Source of the DNA: Actinoplanes sp. M2I2 | GTDB lineage: Bacteria; Actinomycetota; Actinomycetes; Mycobacteriales; Micromonosporaceae | Direction: 5' to 3' | DNA: 64,000 bases | Assembly: GCF_023544445.1 (NCBI RefSeq) | Contig: NZ_JALPVJ010000025.1 | Span: 62,001 to 126,000 of the forward strand | Shown here: positions 31,955 to 40,558 of the stretch, in pieces | Layout: the number at the start of each line of letters is the position of its first letter | Numbering within the stretch: position 1 is the first letter of the stretch | Notes under the pieces: model-generated | What the model was told of the DNA's origin: nothing | What the model saw: the letters and a program-made list of their open reading frames with translations, nothing else | Databases searched by the model: none | Position numbers and translations under genes: made by a program

Positions 31955-32794
31955 TCAGAGGATCGGCTTGCCGCCGGTGACCGGGACGACGGCCCCGGAG
32001 ATGTAGCTTCCCTCGTCCGAGGCGAGCAGGACGTAGACCGGGGCGACCTCCCGGGGCTCGCCCGGCCGGCCGAGCGGGGTGTTCTTGCCGAACTCCTCGA
32101 CCTGCTCGGGCGGCATGGTCGAGGGGATCAGCGGCGTCCAGATCGGACCGGGGGCGACCGCGTTCACCCGGATGCCGCGGTCACCGAGCATCTGAGCCAG
32201 GCCCGCGGTGAAGTTGGCGATCGCGCCCTTGGTGGTCGCGTACGGCAGCAGCGTGGGCTTGGGCTGGTCGTAGTTCACCGAACTGGTGTTGATGATCGAA
32301 GCACCCTCGCCGAGGTGCGGCAGGGCCGCCTGCACCAGCCGGAACATCGCGGTGATGTTGATGTCGAACGTGTGCTGCCACTCCTCGTCGCTGATCTCCT
32401 CGAGGGTTTCGTGGGTCATCTGGAACGCCGCGTTGTTGACCAGCACGTCCAGGCCGCCGAGCTCCCGTACGGTCTGGTCGATCACCGTCCGGCAGTGCTC
32501 GCGCCGGGTGAGGTCGCCGGGGATCAGCACGGCCTTGCGACCGGCCTTCTCGATCAGGGCGGCGGTCTCCTGCGCGTCCTCGTCCTCGTTCAGATAGGCG
32601 ATCGCGACGTCGGCTCCCTCGCGGGCGAACGCGATCGCGGCGGCCCGGCCGATGCCGCTGTCGCCGCCGGTGATCAGCGCGCGCTTCCCGGTGAGGCGGC
32701 CGCTGCCGCGGTAGCTGTCCTCGCCGTGGTCGGGCCGCCGGCTCATCTCCTGGGTGCTGCCGGGCGGCTGCTGCTGAGGCTCGTTGTCGGTCAT
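31955..32794 (-). CDS. SDR family oxidoreductase (YghA/general stress type)
   Basis: 279 aa NAD(P)-dependent short-chain dehydrogenase. Cofactor motif TGGDSGIG, NNAA, and active site Ser plus YATTK. It has the Gln/Pro-rich extra N-terminus (MTDNEPQQQPPGSTQEM) of the YghA/GsiB-associated stress subgroup rather than a plain 250-residue SDR. AAGGAACACG precedes the ATG. Substrate unknown; related proteins are induced by general stress. Confidence 0.93.
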   Translation of the reverse strand: MTDNEPQQQPPGSTQEMSRRPDHGEDSYRGSGRLTGKRALITGGDSGIGRAAAIAFAREGADVAIAYLNEDEDAQETAALIEKAGRKAVLIPGDLTRREHCRTVIDQTVRELGGLDVLVNNAAFQMTHETLEEISDEEWQHTFDINITAMFRLVQAALPHLGEGASIINTSSVNYDQPKPTLLPYATTKGAIANFTAGLAQMLGDRGIRVNAVAPGPIWTPLIPSTMPPEQVEEFGKNTPLGRPGEPREVAPVYVLLASDEGSYISGAVVPVTGGKPIL

Positions 32795-32880
32795 CGTGTT
32801 CCTTCGTGATCGTCGATGCGAGGTCTCGCTTCGTCCCCCGCCTTCCCGGCACGGCGCGGAGAAAACGTGACGCGCGACGG

Positions 32881-33366
32881 TCAGTCCTCGCCGGCGGGCC
32901 GGTCGCCGGCGGCAGCGACGACGGCCCGGCGGATGGCCTCGTAACCGGTGCAGCGGCAGAGGTTGGAGGTCAGCAGTTCGCGCAGTCGTTCGGCGTCACG
33001 CACCACGCCGGGATCCTTCTCGAGCGCACCGACGGCGAGCATCAGGAAACCGGGCGTGCAGAACCCGCACTGGAGCGCGTGCTCGGCGCTGAAAGCCGTC
33101 TGCAACGGGTGCTCGGCGCCATCGGCCAGGCCTTCGACCGTACGGATCTCGGCGTCCGTGCACTGGACGGCGAACAGCAGGCACGACCGCACCGCTTGAC
33201 CGTCCACCAGAACCGTGCAGGCGCCGCACACGCCGTGCTCACAACCGAGGTGGGTGCCGGTGAGACCGCAGTCCTCGCGGAGCGCGTCGGCCAGCGTCCG
33301 GCGCGGCTCGACGTCGAGGTCGTACGGCCGGCCGTTGACGGTCAACGTGGTACGCAAAGCGGTCAT
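32881..33366 (-). CDS. Molybdenum hydroxylase, [2Fe-2S] subunit
   Basis: 161 aa small subunit of the xanthine dehydrogenase/CoxS family. The plant-type cluster is in GCEHGVCGACTVLVDG and a distal Cys; the second cluster is in QCGFCTPGF and LCRCTGYEAI. It passes electrons from the molybdenum site to FAD. Its ATG overlaps the FAD-subunit stop by four bases, so the three subunits are translationally coupled in the order large, FAD, Fe-S. Confidence 0.95.
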   Translation of the reverse strand: MTALRTTLTVNGRPYDLDVEPRRTLADALREDCGLTGTHLGCEHGVCGACTVLVDGQAVRSCLLFAVQCTDAEIRTVEGLADGAEHPLQTAFSAEHALQCGFCTPGFLMLAVGALEKDPGVVRDAERLRELLTSNLCRCTGYEAIRRAVVAAAGDRPAGED

Positions 33367-34220
33367 CCTTCGGTTCGGGCCTGGTCGAGGGCGCGGCGGG
33401 TGAGCACGGCGACGGTGTGCCGCTGGTAGGCCAGGTCGGTGTAGGGCTGGGGACCCGGATCGGCGTCCTGTTCGGCGGCAGCCCGGGCCGCGGCGGCGAC
33501 GGCCGGGTCGTCGAGGGGACGGCCGAGCAGCGCCGCTTCGGCGGCCCGGGCCCGCACCGGCCGGTCGGCCGCGTTCACCAGGCCGATCGACGCCGACGAC
33601 ACCCGGCCGTCCGCGAGGGTCACCGCCGCGATCACCGCGAGCTGCGCGAAGCTGGCGTGGGTGCGCCGGTGCTCGGCGAAGCCGATGACCGTGCCGGCCG
33701 GCAGCACCGGCAGCCTGACCTCGGCGAGCAGTTCGTCCGGGCGGCGGGCGGTGCGGAACGGCGCGAGGAAGAAGTCCCCGGCCGCCACCGTGCGCCGGCC
33801 ACCGGCGCCCACCAGGTCGAGTTCGGCGCCCAGGGCGGTGATCACCGCCGGCCACTCGGCGGCCGGGTGGGCGTACGCGAGGCTGCCCAGCATGGTGCCG
33901 CGGGTGCGGATGGGCGGATGGGCGATGTGCCGCACGACGCGGTGCAGCAGGGCGCCGAGCTGTCCGGGGACGGCGCCGGATTCGAAGGCCTGGTGGCGGA
34001 CCAGCGGGCCGATGCGAACCGTGTCGCCGATCGCCTCCACCGTGTCGAAGCCGGGCACCCGGTTGATGTCGACCAGGCGGGCCGGCCGCCGTGTGCGGTA
34101 GTTCATCTCCAGCACCAGGCTCTGCCCGCCCGCCAGCACCTCGGTCCGGCCGTCGGCCAGGGCGGCCACCACGTCGTCGGCGCTGCGGGCGGCGACGTAC
34201 TCGAAGGGTGCGGGCTTCAT
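33363..34220 (-). CDS. Molybdenum hydroxylase, FAD subunit
   Basis: 285 aa CoxM-type subunit. Flavin-binding motifs AGGQSLVLEM near residue 30 and TRGTMLGSLAYAHPAAEWPA near 107 (TxGG/N-type loop) are present. Its start overlaps the large-subunit stop by four bases. Together with its neighbours it forms one membrane-free oxidoreductase. Confidence 0.94.
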   Translation of the reverse strand: MKPAPFEYVAARSADDVVAALADGRTEVLAGGQSLVLEMNYRTRRPARLVDINRVPGFDTVEAIGDTVRIGPLVRHQAFESGAVPGQLGALLHRVVRHIAHPPIRTRGTMLGSLAYAHPAAEWPAVITALGAELDLVGAGGRRTVAAGDFFLAPFRTARRPDELLAEVRLPVLPAGTVIGFAEHRRTHASFAQLAVIAAVTLADGRVSSASIGLVNAADRPVRARAAEAALLGRPLDDPAVAAAARAAAEQDADPGPQPYTDLAYQRHTVAVLTRRALDQARTEG

Positions 34221-36433
34221 CGGGCGGCGCTCCAGCAGGTGTACGGGGTGAGGGGCATCTGCAGCGCGTCGCGGGCGTCCAGGGCGAGCGCGTCGGCGAC
34301 CGCGTTCACGATCGCCGGCGGCGCCCCGATGCACCCGGCCTCCCCGGCGCCCTTGGCCCCCAGCGGCGTGTTGGGGTTGGGCGTGCGGGTCTCGGCGAAC
34401 CGCAGCGCGGGCACCTCGGACAGGGTGGGGATCAGATAGTCGAGCAGGCTGCGGGTCAGTGGCCGGCCGTCGGGGTCGTAGCGCACGTCCTCGTACAGGG
34501 CCTGGCCGAGACCCTGGACCGTGGAGCCGTACCCCTGGCCGTCGACGATGAGCGGGTTGACCACGACGCCGTAGTCGTCCACGGCGACCAGGCGCAGGAC
34601 GGTCACCTCACCGAGCTCCGGTTCCACCTCGACCACCGCGGCGTACGCCCCGAACGGGAACCCCTCGGGCGGCGCGAAGGTGTTGTCCGCGCGCAGCTGA
34701 CCGGTGCCGGCCAGCTCGGCCAGGGTCATGCTCCGCCCGGCCGCGGCCAGCACCCCGGCGTCGTACGTCACCTCGCCCACCGGCACGGCGCAGGTCTCGG
34801 CCATCCGCTGCCGGGCCGCCTCGATGAGCTTCCCGGCCGCGCGGTGCAGCGCCGCCCCGCCGGTCTGCATGGACCGGCTGGCGAACGACCCGATGCCGCT
34901 GGGCACCACCGCGGTGTCCCGCTCGACGAGCCGCACCCGCTCCGGTTCGATTCCCAGCACGTCGGCGACCACCTGCGGGAACGACGTCTCATGGCCCTGC
35001 CCAGTGGAGCAGCACCCGGACAGCGCCACGAACGTGCCGTCCGGGCAGGCCTCGACCGCGCCGAACTCCTCACCGGCGCCGGACCGCTCGACATAGGTGC
35101 ACAACCCGATGCCGAGCGGGACACCACCCTCGCGTCGGCGGCGGGCCTGCTCGGAGCGCCACCCGGAGTAGTCCACTTCGCGCAGCGCCACGTCCAGGGC
35201 GGCGGCGTAGTCACCGCTGTCGTAGGTGAAGCCGGTCGGCGTGTCGTACGGGAAGGCGTCCGGACCGATGAAGTTGCGCCGGCGCACCTCCGCCGGGTCC
35301 AGCCCCAGCCGGTGGGCCAGCAGGTCGACCGTACGCTCGATCGCCGAGGCCGCCTCGGGCCGGCCGGCGCCGCGGTACGGGCTGGTCGGGGCGGTGTTGG
35401 TGACGACCGCCCGGCTCCGTACGGACACCTGCGGGATGGTGTACGCCCCGGTGGCCATCATCGAGGTCGCCATCGGCACGAACGCCCCGGTGTGCGGATA
35501 ACCGCCGACGTCGGCGTCGATGTGCAGCTCGTAGGCGAGCATCCGGCCGTCCGCGTCGGCGGCCAGCCGGACCCGCTGGTTCTGGCCGCGGCCGTGCGGC
35601 GGCCCGGTCAGCGCCTCGGCCCGGTCCTCCAGCCAGCGCACCGGGCGGTTCAGCCGCCGCGCCGCGGCCACCACGGCGAGATACTCCGGCCAGGTCTCGC
35701 TCTTGCCGCCGAACGCCCCGCCGACGTCGGGCACGATCACCCGGACGTTCTCCTCGCGCAGGCCGAACCCGCCGGCGAGATCCCGGCGCAGGCGGTGCGG
35801 CGCCTGGTGGGACACCCACACGGTCAGGCCGCCGCCGGGCTCGGGCCGGACCAGGATCGCCCGGGTCTCCAGGTAGGTGTGGGCGAGCAACTGCTGGCGG
35901 TAGGTCGCCTCGACGACCACGGTGGCCTGCTGCCAGACGGCCTCGTCGATCGGCTCGCCGAAGGTCTTCTCCGAGGCCACGTTGCCCGCGCCGGCGAACA
36001 GGCGCACCGGGCTGTCCGCGGCCTCGGCCGGGTCGAGCAGCACCGGCAACGCGTCGATCCGGACGCGGGCCGCGTCCCGGCCGTCCTCGGCCACGTAGCG
36101 GTCGTCCCCCACGACGACGGCGACCGGCTGACCGACGTAGCGGACCCGGTCGGTGGCCAGCGGCGGCCACGGCCGCCCCCGCACCGACTCGGGGTCCATC
36201 ATGGGCGGTGTGTCCGGCAGGAACGGCAGATCCGCGGAGGACCAGGCGGCGACCACCCCCGGCGTCGCCCGGGCCGCCTCGAGGTCCACCTGCCGCAGGT
36301 CGCCGTGGGCAAGGTCGCTCCGGACGAAGACGGCGTCGAGACAGCCGGCGACGCGCAGGTCACCGACGTAACAGCCGGCTCCCCGGACCAACCGGTGATC
36401 CTCGCGGCGTCGCAGGCGTGCGCCGATGGTCAT
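34217..36433 (-). CDS. Molybdenum hydroxylase, large (Mo-cofactor) subunit
   Basis: 738 aa CoxL/XdhB family. Contains GGAFGGKSETWPEY, the active-site loop TSPYRGAGRPEA, STGQGHETSF and the catalytic glutamate in GAKGAGEAG. The loop carries YRGAGR rather than AYRCSFR, the Cu-Mo CO dehydrogenase signature, so it belongs to the form II/aldehyde-oxidase-like group and should not be called CO dehydrogenase. No maturation genes (CoxF-, MobA- or XdhC-like) are in the window. Substrate unknown. Confidence 0.93.
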   Translation of the reverse strand: MTIGARLRRREDHRLVRGAGCYVGDLRVAGCLDAVFVRSDLAHGDLRQVDLEAARATPGVVAAWSSADLPFLPDTPPMMDPESVRGRPWPPLATDRVRYVGQPVAVVVGDDRYVAEDGRDAARVRIDALPVLLDPAEAADSPVRLFAGAGNVASEKTFGEPIDEAVWQQATVVVEATYRQQLLAHTYLETRAILVRPEPGGGLTVWVSHQAPHRLRRDLAGGFGLREENVRVIVPDVGGAFGGKSETWPEYLAVVAAARRLNRPVRWLEDRAEALTGPPHGRGQNQRVRLAADADGRMLAYELHIDADVGGYPHTGAFVPMATSMMATGAYTIPQVSVRSRAVVTNTAPTSPYRGAGRPEAASAIERTVDLLAHRLGLDPAEVRRRNFIGPDAFPYDTPTGFTYDSGDYAAALDVALREVDYSGWRSEQARRRREGGVPLGIGLCTYVERSGAGEEFGAVEACPDGTFVALSGCCSTGQGHETSFPQVVADVLGIEPERVRLVERDTAVVPSGIGSFASRSMQTGGAALHRAAGKLIEAARQRMAETCAVPVGEVTYDAGVLAAAGRSMTLAELAGTGQLRADNTFAPPEGFPFGAYAAVVEVEPELGEVTVLRLVAVDDYGVVVNPLIVDGQGYGSTVQGLGQALYEDVRYDPDGRPLTRSLLDYLIPTLSEVPALRFAETRTPNPNTPLGAKGAGEAGCIGAPPAIVNAVADALALDARDALQMPLTPYTCWSAAR

Positions 36434-36476
36434 GCGGCCCGCATACCCGGATCACTGCCGGACAGTCCTGCCCGCT

Positions 36477-37850
36477 TCAGCCCCGCAGCACCTCGCCGTC
36501 GGCGACGTTCCGGGGGCCGCTGAGGTGCACGTCGCCCTCGACGACGACGTTCGCGCCGAAGGTGACGTCGCCGTCGACCCGCAGCCGGGCGGCGCCGCGC
36601 AGCGACGGCGGGCCGGCCGGGAAGTGACGCTCGAAGTCGGGCACCAGGCGGAAGGCCTCGCGGTCCAGCGCCACGACCGGTCCCGGGCCGTCGAAGGTCG
36701 GGGCCATCCGCCCGTCCCCGTCGAGCTCGTAGGCGTCCGACCGGACCACGAGCAGATCGTCGGTGCTCTTGACCGGCGCGAACCTCGTCCGCGGCACCAG
36801 CACCGGCCGGGCTCCCTCGATCGACCCGATCGCCGCGCCCATCGCGGTCTCGAGCTGGATCACCGGCGTGCTCGACGCGTCCCGGGGGTCGACGGTCTTG
36901 CGGTTGACGATCAGCGGCAGCTCCGGCGCGGCCGGATCGGCGTCCTGCAACTCCTTGAGCGCCCGGAGGTCGATCCACAGGTTGTTGGTGTTGTAGAACC
37001 GCCAGCGCTCGACGTCGGTGAAAGAGTCGTCGCCCTCGGGCACCTGCGCGGTCTCCCGCACCACGACCCGGCCCCCATGACGGGCCAGGTGCCCGCCCTT
37101 GCGGTCGGCGGGCGTGCCCCGGACGACCTCCATCGCGAACGGGATCCGCTCGGCCGCGACCCAGGCGGCGACGCGGGCGTCCACGGTGGCGCCGAGGTTG
37201 TCCGAGTTCGACACGAAGCACCAGCGCAGACCGGCGTCGAGCAGCCGGTCGAGCGTGCCGGAGGCGGCCAGCGCGGTGTAGAGGTCACCGTGCCCGGGCG
37301 GGCACCACTCCAGCTCCGGGTCGGCCGGCCACTCCACCGGGTACAGGTCGTCGGCGCGCAGCTTGGGCTCGCGGCCCTGCAGGAAGTCGCGGGGCACCTC
37401 GGCGTCCCGCAGATCGGCGTAGCGTTCCAGCACGGCCAGCGACGGTTCGCGGGTGACCGTCGAGTTCATCAGCAGCAGCGGCACCCGGGCGCCGTACCGC
37501 TCCCGCGCGGCCAGGACCTGCGTGGCGATGACGTCCAGGAAGCTCCGGCCCGGCTTGACCTCGAGCAGGGACTTCGGCCCGGTCAGCCCCATGCTCGTGC
37601 CCAGCCCGCCGTTGAGCTTGACCACGACCAGCCGGTCGAGCACCTCGCGGGCCTGCTCGGCCGACGGCTCCGGCAGATCCTCCAGCGCGGGCACGTCGTC
37701 GAGCGGCTCGAGATCCGCGCCGGGCAGCAGGCCGGCCCGCGGGTCCTCCAGCTGCTCGAGACGCCGGCGCAGCGCGGCCAGCTCGGCCGGATGCGCGCCG
37801 GCCTTCTCCGCCTTCATCAGCGTCGCTTGAACGTAAGCCGGCGCTTCCAT
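36477..37850 (-). CDS. UTP-glucose-1-phosphate uridylyltransferase (UDPGP family)
   Basis: 457 aa of the eukaryote-like UDPGP family, not the GalU family. Signature KLNGGLGTSMGLTGPKSLLE; FVSNSDNLGATVD and FYNTNNLWIDL line the UTP and sugar sites; the C-terminus is a left-handed beta-helix-like segment (VDGDVTFGANVVVEGDVHLS). Makes UDP-glucose for cell-envelope and storage sugars. ATG at 37850 with GGAGGGACTGAC upstream. Confidence 0.92.
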   Translation of the reverse strand: MEAPAYVQATLMKAEKAGAHPAELAALRRRLEQLEDPRAGLLPGADLEPLDDVPALEDLPEPSAEQAREVLDRLVVVKLNGGLGTSMGLTGPKSLLEVKPGRSFLDVIATQVLAARERYGARVPLLLMNSTVTREPSLAVLERYADLRDAEVPRDFLQGREPKLRADDLYPVEWPADPELEWCPPGHGDLYTALAASGTLDRLLDAGLRWCFVSNSDNLGATVDARVAAWVAAERIPFAMEVVRGTPADRKGGHLARHGGRVVVRETAQVPEGDDSFTDVERWRFYNTNNLWIDLRALKELQDADPAAPELPLIVNRKTVDPRDASSTPVIQLETAMGAAIGSIEGARPVLVPRTRFAPVKSTDDLLVVRSDAYELDGDGRMAPTFDGPGPVVALDREAFRLVPDFERHFPAGPPSLRGAARLRVDGDVTFGANVVVEGDVHLSGPRNVADGEVLRG

Positions 37851-38047
37851 GTCAGTCCCTCCATCGTGGGCGCGCGCCGAGATCCTGCGCACGAACGACC
37901 CGTTCCCCATTATCGGGGTTTTGTACCGCCCGGACCCTCGGATCACGCCGGGCGACTTCGCGATCATCTTGCCAGCGGCCCGGCTCGTGAACATCTCGGG
38001 GAACACCGGGGGCGCGCCGGCTCGGAGCTCCGCCGGTCGCCATTAAG

Positions 38048-38059
38048 TACCGGTCGGTA
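38048..38059 (+). promoter_or_regulatory. TetR-type operator-like motif TACCGGTCGGTA
   Basis: Near-palindrome with TACCG/CGGTA arms typical of TetR-family sites (TACCGGTCGGTA pattern). It stands before a short broken coding segment (ATG at 38082, stop after 15 codons) and the LysR-like remnant, suggesting a deleted regulator gene. Confidence 0.35.
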
Positions 38060-38131
38060 TGAAAGCGGTAAGGTCCACGGCATGGAGACAGAACTTCCGC
38101 GTTCCGGCACAGCTGGCGGCCCGGCCTGACC

Positions 38132-38380
38132 GTGTCGGGCGCGGCTCAGTACGGCGCCGGCATCCGGCTCGGCGAGGCGGTCGGATTCGTCGCGGCGGAT
38201 CTGCTGCCCAAGATGGTGCTGACCGGCATCAGCGTCGTCGAGGTGGCCGACATCTCACCGAGCGAGGTGCGGCTGGCCTGGCCGAGGTTCGCGACCTCCC
38301 GCGACCTCGCCCGCTTCGTCCGGCAGGCCACAAGCGCAGCCGACCACCGTCCGGAGCGGGCCGGCTCGAGAGCCGCCTGA
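38132..38380 (+). pseudogene. C-terminal remnant of a LysR-family regulator
   Basis: 82 residues resembling the end of a LysR substrate-binding domain: GIRLGEAVGFVAADLLPKM, VVEVADISPSEVRLAWPRF, TSRDLARFVRQA. The helix-turn-helix and most of the ligand domain are absent, and no ribosome site is seen. LysR genes are often next to the SDR they control, and an SDR gene follows here by 65 bases. Confidence 0.6.
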
Positions 38381-38445
38381 CCCGCAGTGACCGGCGTCGC
38401 AGAGTCTTGCCCCTGACGTCAACGTGAGGTTCTACCGTCGGCGGT

Positions 38446-39123
38446 ATGCAGATCTCCGGAGCAGTCGCCCTCGTCACGGGGGCCAATCGTGGCCTCGGCA
38501 AGCACTTCGCCCAGCAGCTTCTCTCGCGCGGGGCGAAGGTGTATGCCACCGCCCGCCGCCCTGAGCTCGTCGACCTTCCGGGCGCCACGGTGCTGGCGCT
38601 CGACATCACCGACCCGGCGTCGGTCGCGGCGGCCGCGGCCGCCGCGCCGGATGTCACGCTGCTCGTCAACAACGCCGGCCTCGACACCGCGACCGGTCTG
38701 GTCACCGGTGACCTCGACCGGATCCGGCTGGAGCTCGACACCCATTTCTGGGGCACGCTCGCCATGATCCGGGCCTTCGCGCCGCAGCTGGCCGGCGGGG
38801 CGATCCTCAACGTGCTGTCCGCGATGTCGTGGTTCAACTATCCCGGGCACACCGCGTACGGCGTCGCGAAGGCCGCCGAATGGAACCTGACCAACGGCGT
38901 ACGACTGGAGCTCGCCGAGCAGAAGACGCTGGTCACCGCCCTGCACCTGGGCGCCGCGGACACCGACCTGAGCGATTACGACGGCCCCAAGGGTGACCCG
39001 GCGGTGCTCGTCCGAGCCGGGCTGGACGGCCTCGAGCAGGACCGCGCCGAGGTGGTCGCCGACGAGTGGACCGCCCACGTGAAGGCTTCCCTGGCCGGCG
39101 ACCCCAGCGACTTCTACCGCTGA
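38446..39123 (+). CDS. SDR family oxidoreductase
   Basis: 225 aa, a compact short-chain dehydrogenase. Cofactor loop TGANRGLG, NNAG, and active-site YGVAK; the serine of the triad is in VLSAMSWFNY. NADP preference is suggested by TARRPE after the second strand. It converges with the MFS transporter gene, leaving 12 bases. Substrate unknown. Confidence 0.93.
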   Translation: MQISGAVALVTGANRGLGKHFAQQLLSRGAKVYATARRPELVDLPGATVLALDITDPASVAAAAAAAPDVTLLVNNAGLDTATGLVTGDLDRIRLELDTHFWGTLAMIRAFAPQLAGGAILNVLSAMSWFNYPGHTAYGVAKAAEWNLTNGVRLELAEQKTLVTALHLGAADTDLSDYDGPKGDPAVLVRAGLDGLEQDRAEVVADEWTAHVKASLAGDPSDFYR

Positions 39124-39135
39124 GCGAACGCCCCC

Positions 39136-40365
39136 TCAGCTTCGCCGGCGCCGGACCGCCAGCAGCGCGCCGCCGGCGATCGCGGCGAGGCCCCCGGCGA
39201 TCAGCGGCGCCGACGCGGTCACGTGGTCGACGAGCAGTCCACCGCCGACCGCGCCGGCCGCGATCGCGATCTGGAAGACCGTCACCATCAGACCGCCCAC
39301 CTGCTCGAGCCGGGCCGGCTCGGTCCGGGCGCCCCACGTCTGCGCGGTCGTCGGGAAACCACCGAACCCGAAGCCCCACAACGCGACGGCGACGAACAAC
39401 CCCGTCGTCGAACCCGCGGTCAGGACGATGCCGAGCATCCCCAGCCCGAGCACCGCGGGGAACACCAGCGCGGCGACCCGCAGGGCCCGGTCGGCCAGGA
39501 AGCCGCTCGCCGCGGTGCCGAGCACATTGGCGATCCCGTAGACCAGCAGCAGCACGGCGAGCCCGCCGGCGTCGATGCCGGACACCTCCTCCGCGGCCGG
39601 CCGGATGTACGTGAACCCGGTGAACTGCCCGGCCGCGACCAGCAGGATCGCCGACAGGCCGACCAGCAGGACGCCCGAGCGCAGCGTCGACCCGAGAGCG
39701 CGAAGACCGCCGGCCGACTCCGGCGCGACCCGCGGCAGGGTCATCGCCTGCACCACCAGAGCGAGCACCGCGGCCCCGGCGCCGAGCAGGAACACCCCGC
39801 GCCAGCCCCAGATCTCGCCGAGCCGGGTGCCGACCGGGACGGCCGTGATGGTGGCGAGCGAGACACCGGCGTTGATGACGGTCACCGCGCGGCCGAGATG
39901 ACCGGGCGGGACGAGCCGCGCCACCATGGCGATCGCCAGGGCCCAGAACCCGCCGAGCGCCACGCCCACGAAGAACCGGGCGACGAGCAGGACAGCCAGG
40001 CTGGGGGCCAGGGCGCCCAGCACGTTGGCGAACACGGCGACCACCGAGAGGCCGAGCATGACGTGACGCCGGTCCGCTCGGGGCAGCGCGATCGGGAGGA
40101 ACAGCCCGGCCAGCCCGGCGCCGATCGCGGTCACGGTCACCGTCTGTCCCGCCGTGCCCTGGCTCACGCCGAGGTCCGCGGCCATCCGCGGCAGCAGGCT
40201 GGCCGGCAGGAACTCGGCCATCACCAGCGCGAAGACGCCGAGGCTGAGCGAGACGACCCCGGCCCACGAGGTCCGGGCCGGCGGGCCGGCGAGGACCTCG
40301 CGCACGGCCACCGGCGGTGCGCCGGGACCGGGATGTGAAGCGTCGACCGCCTCGGTGTCCGACAT
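39136..40365 (-). CDS. MFS transporter (DHA1 type, NepI/AraJ-like)
   Basis: 409 aa with twelve predicted membrane helices. Start MSDTEAVDASHPGPGAPP, first helix VSLSLGVFALVMAEFLPASL (the E-F-L-P motif of the sugar/purine efflux group), motif GLFLPIALPRADRR, and GTAASGFLADR. Probable drug or metabolite exporter driven by protons. ATG 40365 with AGGGAAGG upstream. Confidence 0.92.
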   Translation of the reverse strand: MSDTEAVDASHPGPGAPPVAVREVLAGPPARTSWAGVVSLSLGVFALVMAEFLPASLLPRMAADLGVSQGTAGQTVTVTAIGAGLAGLFLPIALPRADRRHVMLGLSVVAVFANVLGALAPSLAVLLVARFFVGVALGGFWALAIAMVARLVPPGHLGRAVTVINAGVSLATITAVPVGTRLGEIWGWRGVFLLGAGAAVLALVVQAMTLPRVAPESAGGLRALGSTLRSGVLLVGLSAILLVAAGQFTGFTYIRPAAEEVSGIDAGGLAVLLLVYGIANVLGTAASGFLADRALRVAALVFPAVLGLGMLGIVLTAGSTTGLFVAVALWGFGFGGFPTTAQTWGARTEPARLEQVGGLMVTVFQIAIAAGAVGGGLLVDHVTASAPLIAGGLAAIAGGALLAVRRRRS

Positions 40366-40558
40366 GGCGACCTTCCCTGACGCGGCGACCCACCGCTTCT
40401 GTACCGACTGGAACTGAACCCTGCGAATCGTACGGGGTGTCCGGCCGAAGCCCCTGGCCCGCCGCCCGTGAGGCGCCGCACACTCCCGGCCGGCAAGGAA
40501 GGCGGCAAGGAGGGCCGGCTCGACGGGGGCGAGCCGGGCGCCGAGGGCCCTAAGATCC

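Noticed and set aside
32881..36433. Aerobic CO dehydrogenase (coxSML)
   Set aside because: The large subunit lacks the AYRCSFR copper-binding loop.
34091..36523. An 810-codon plus-strand frame opposite the molybdenum hydroxylase
   Set aside because: Antisense shadow; the large subunit on the minus strand has all family motifs.
40366..40558. Guanidine (ykkC-type) riboswitch before the NCS2-DUF1989 pair
   Set aside because: No recognisable ykkC-like conserved blocks in the gap upstream of the permease start.
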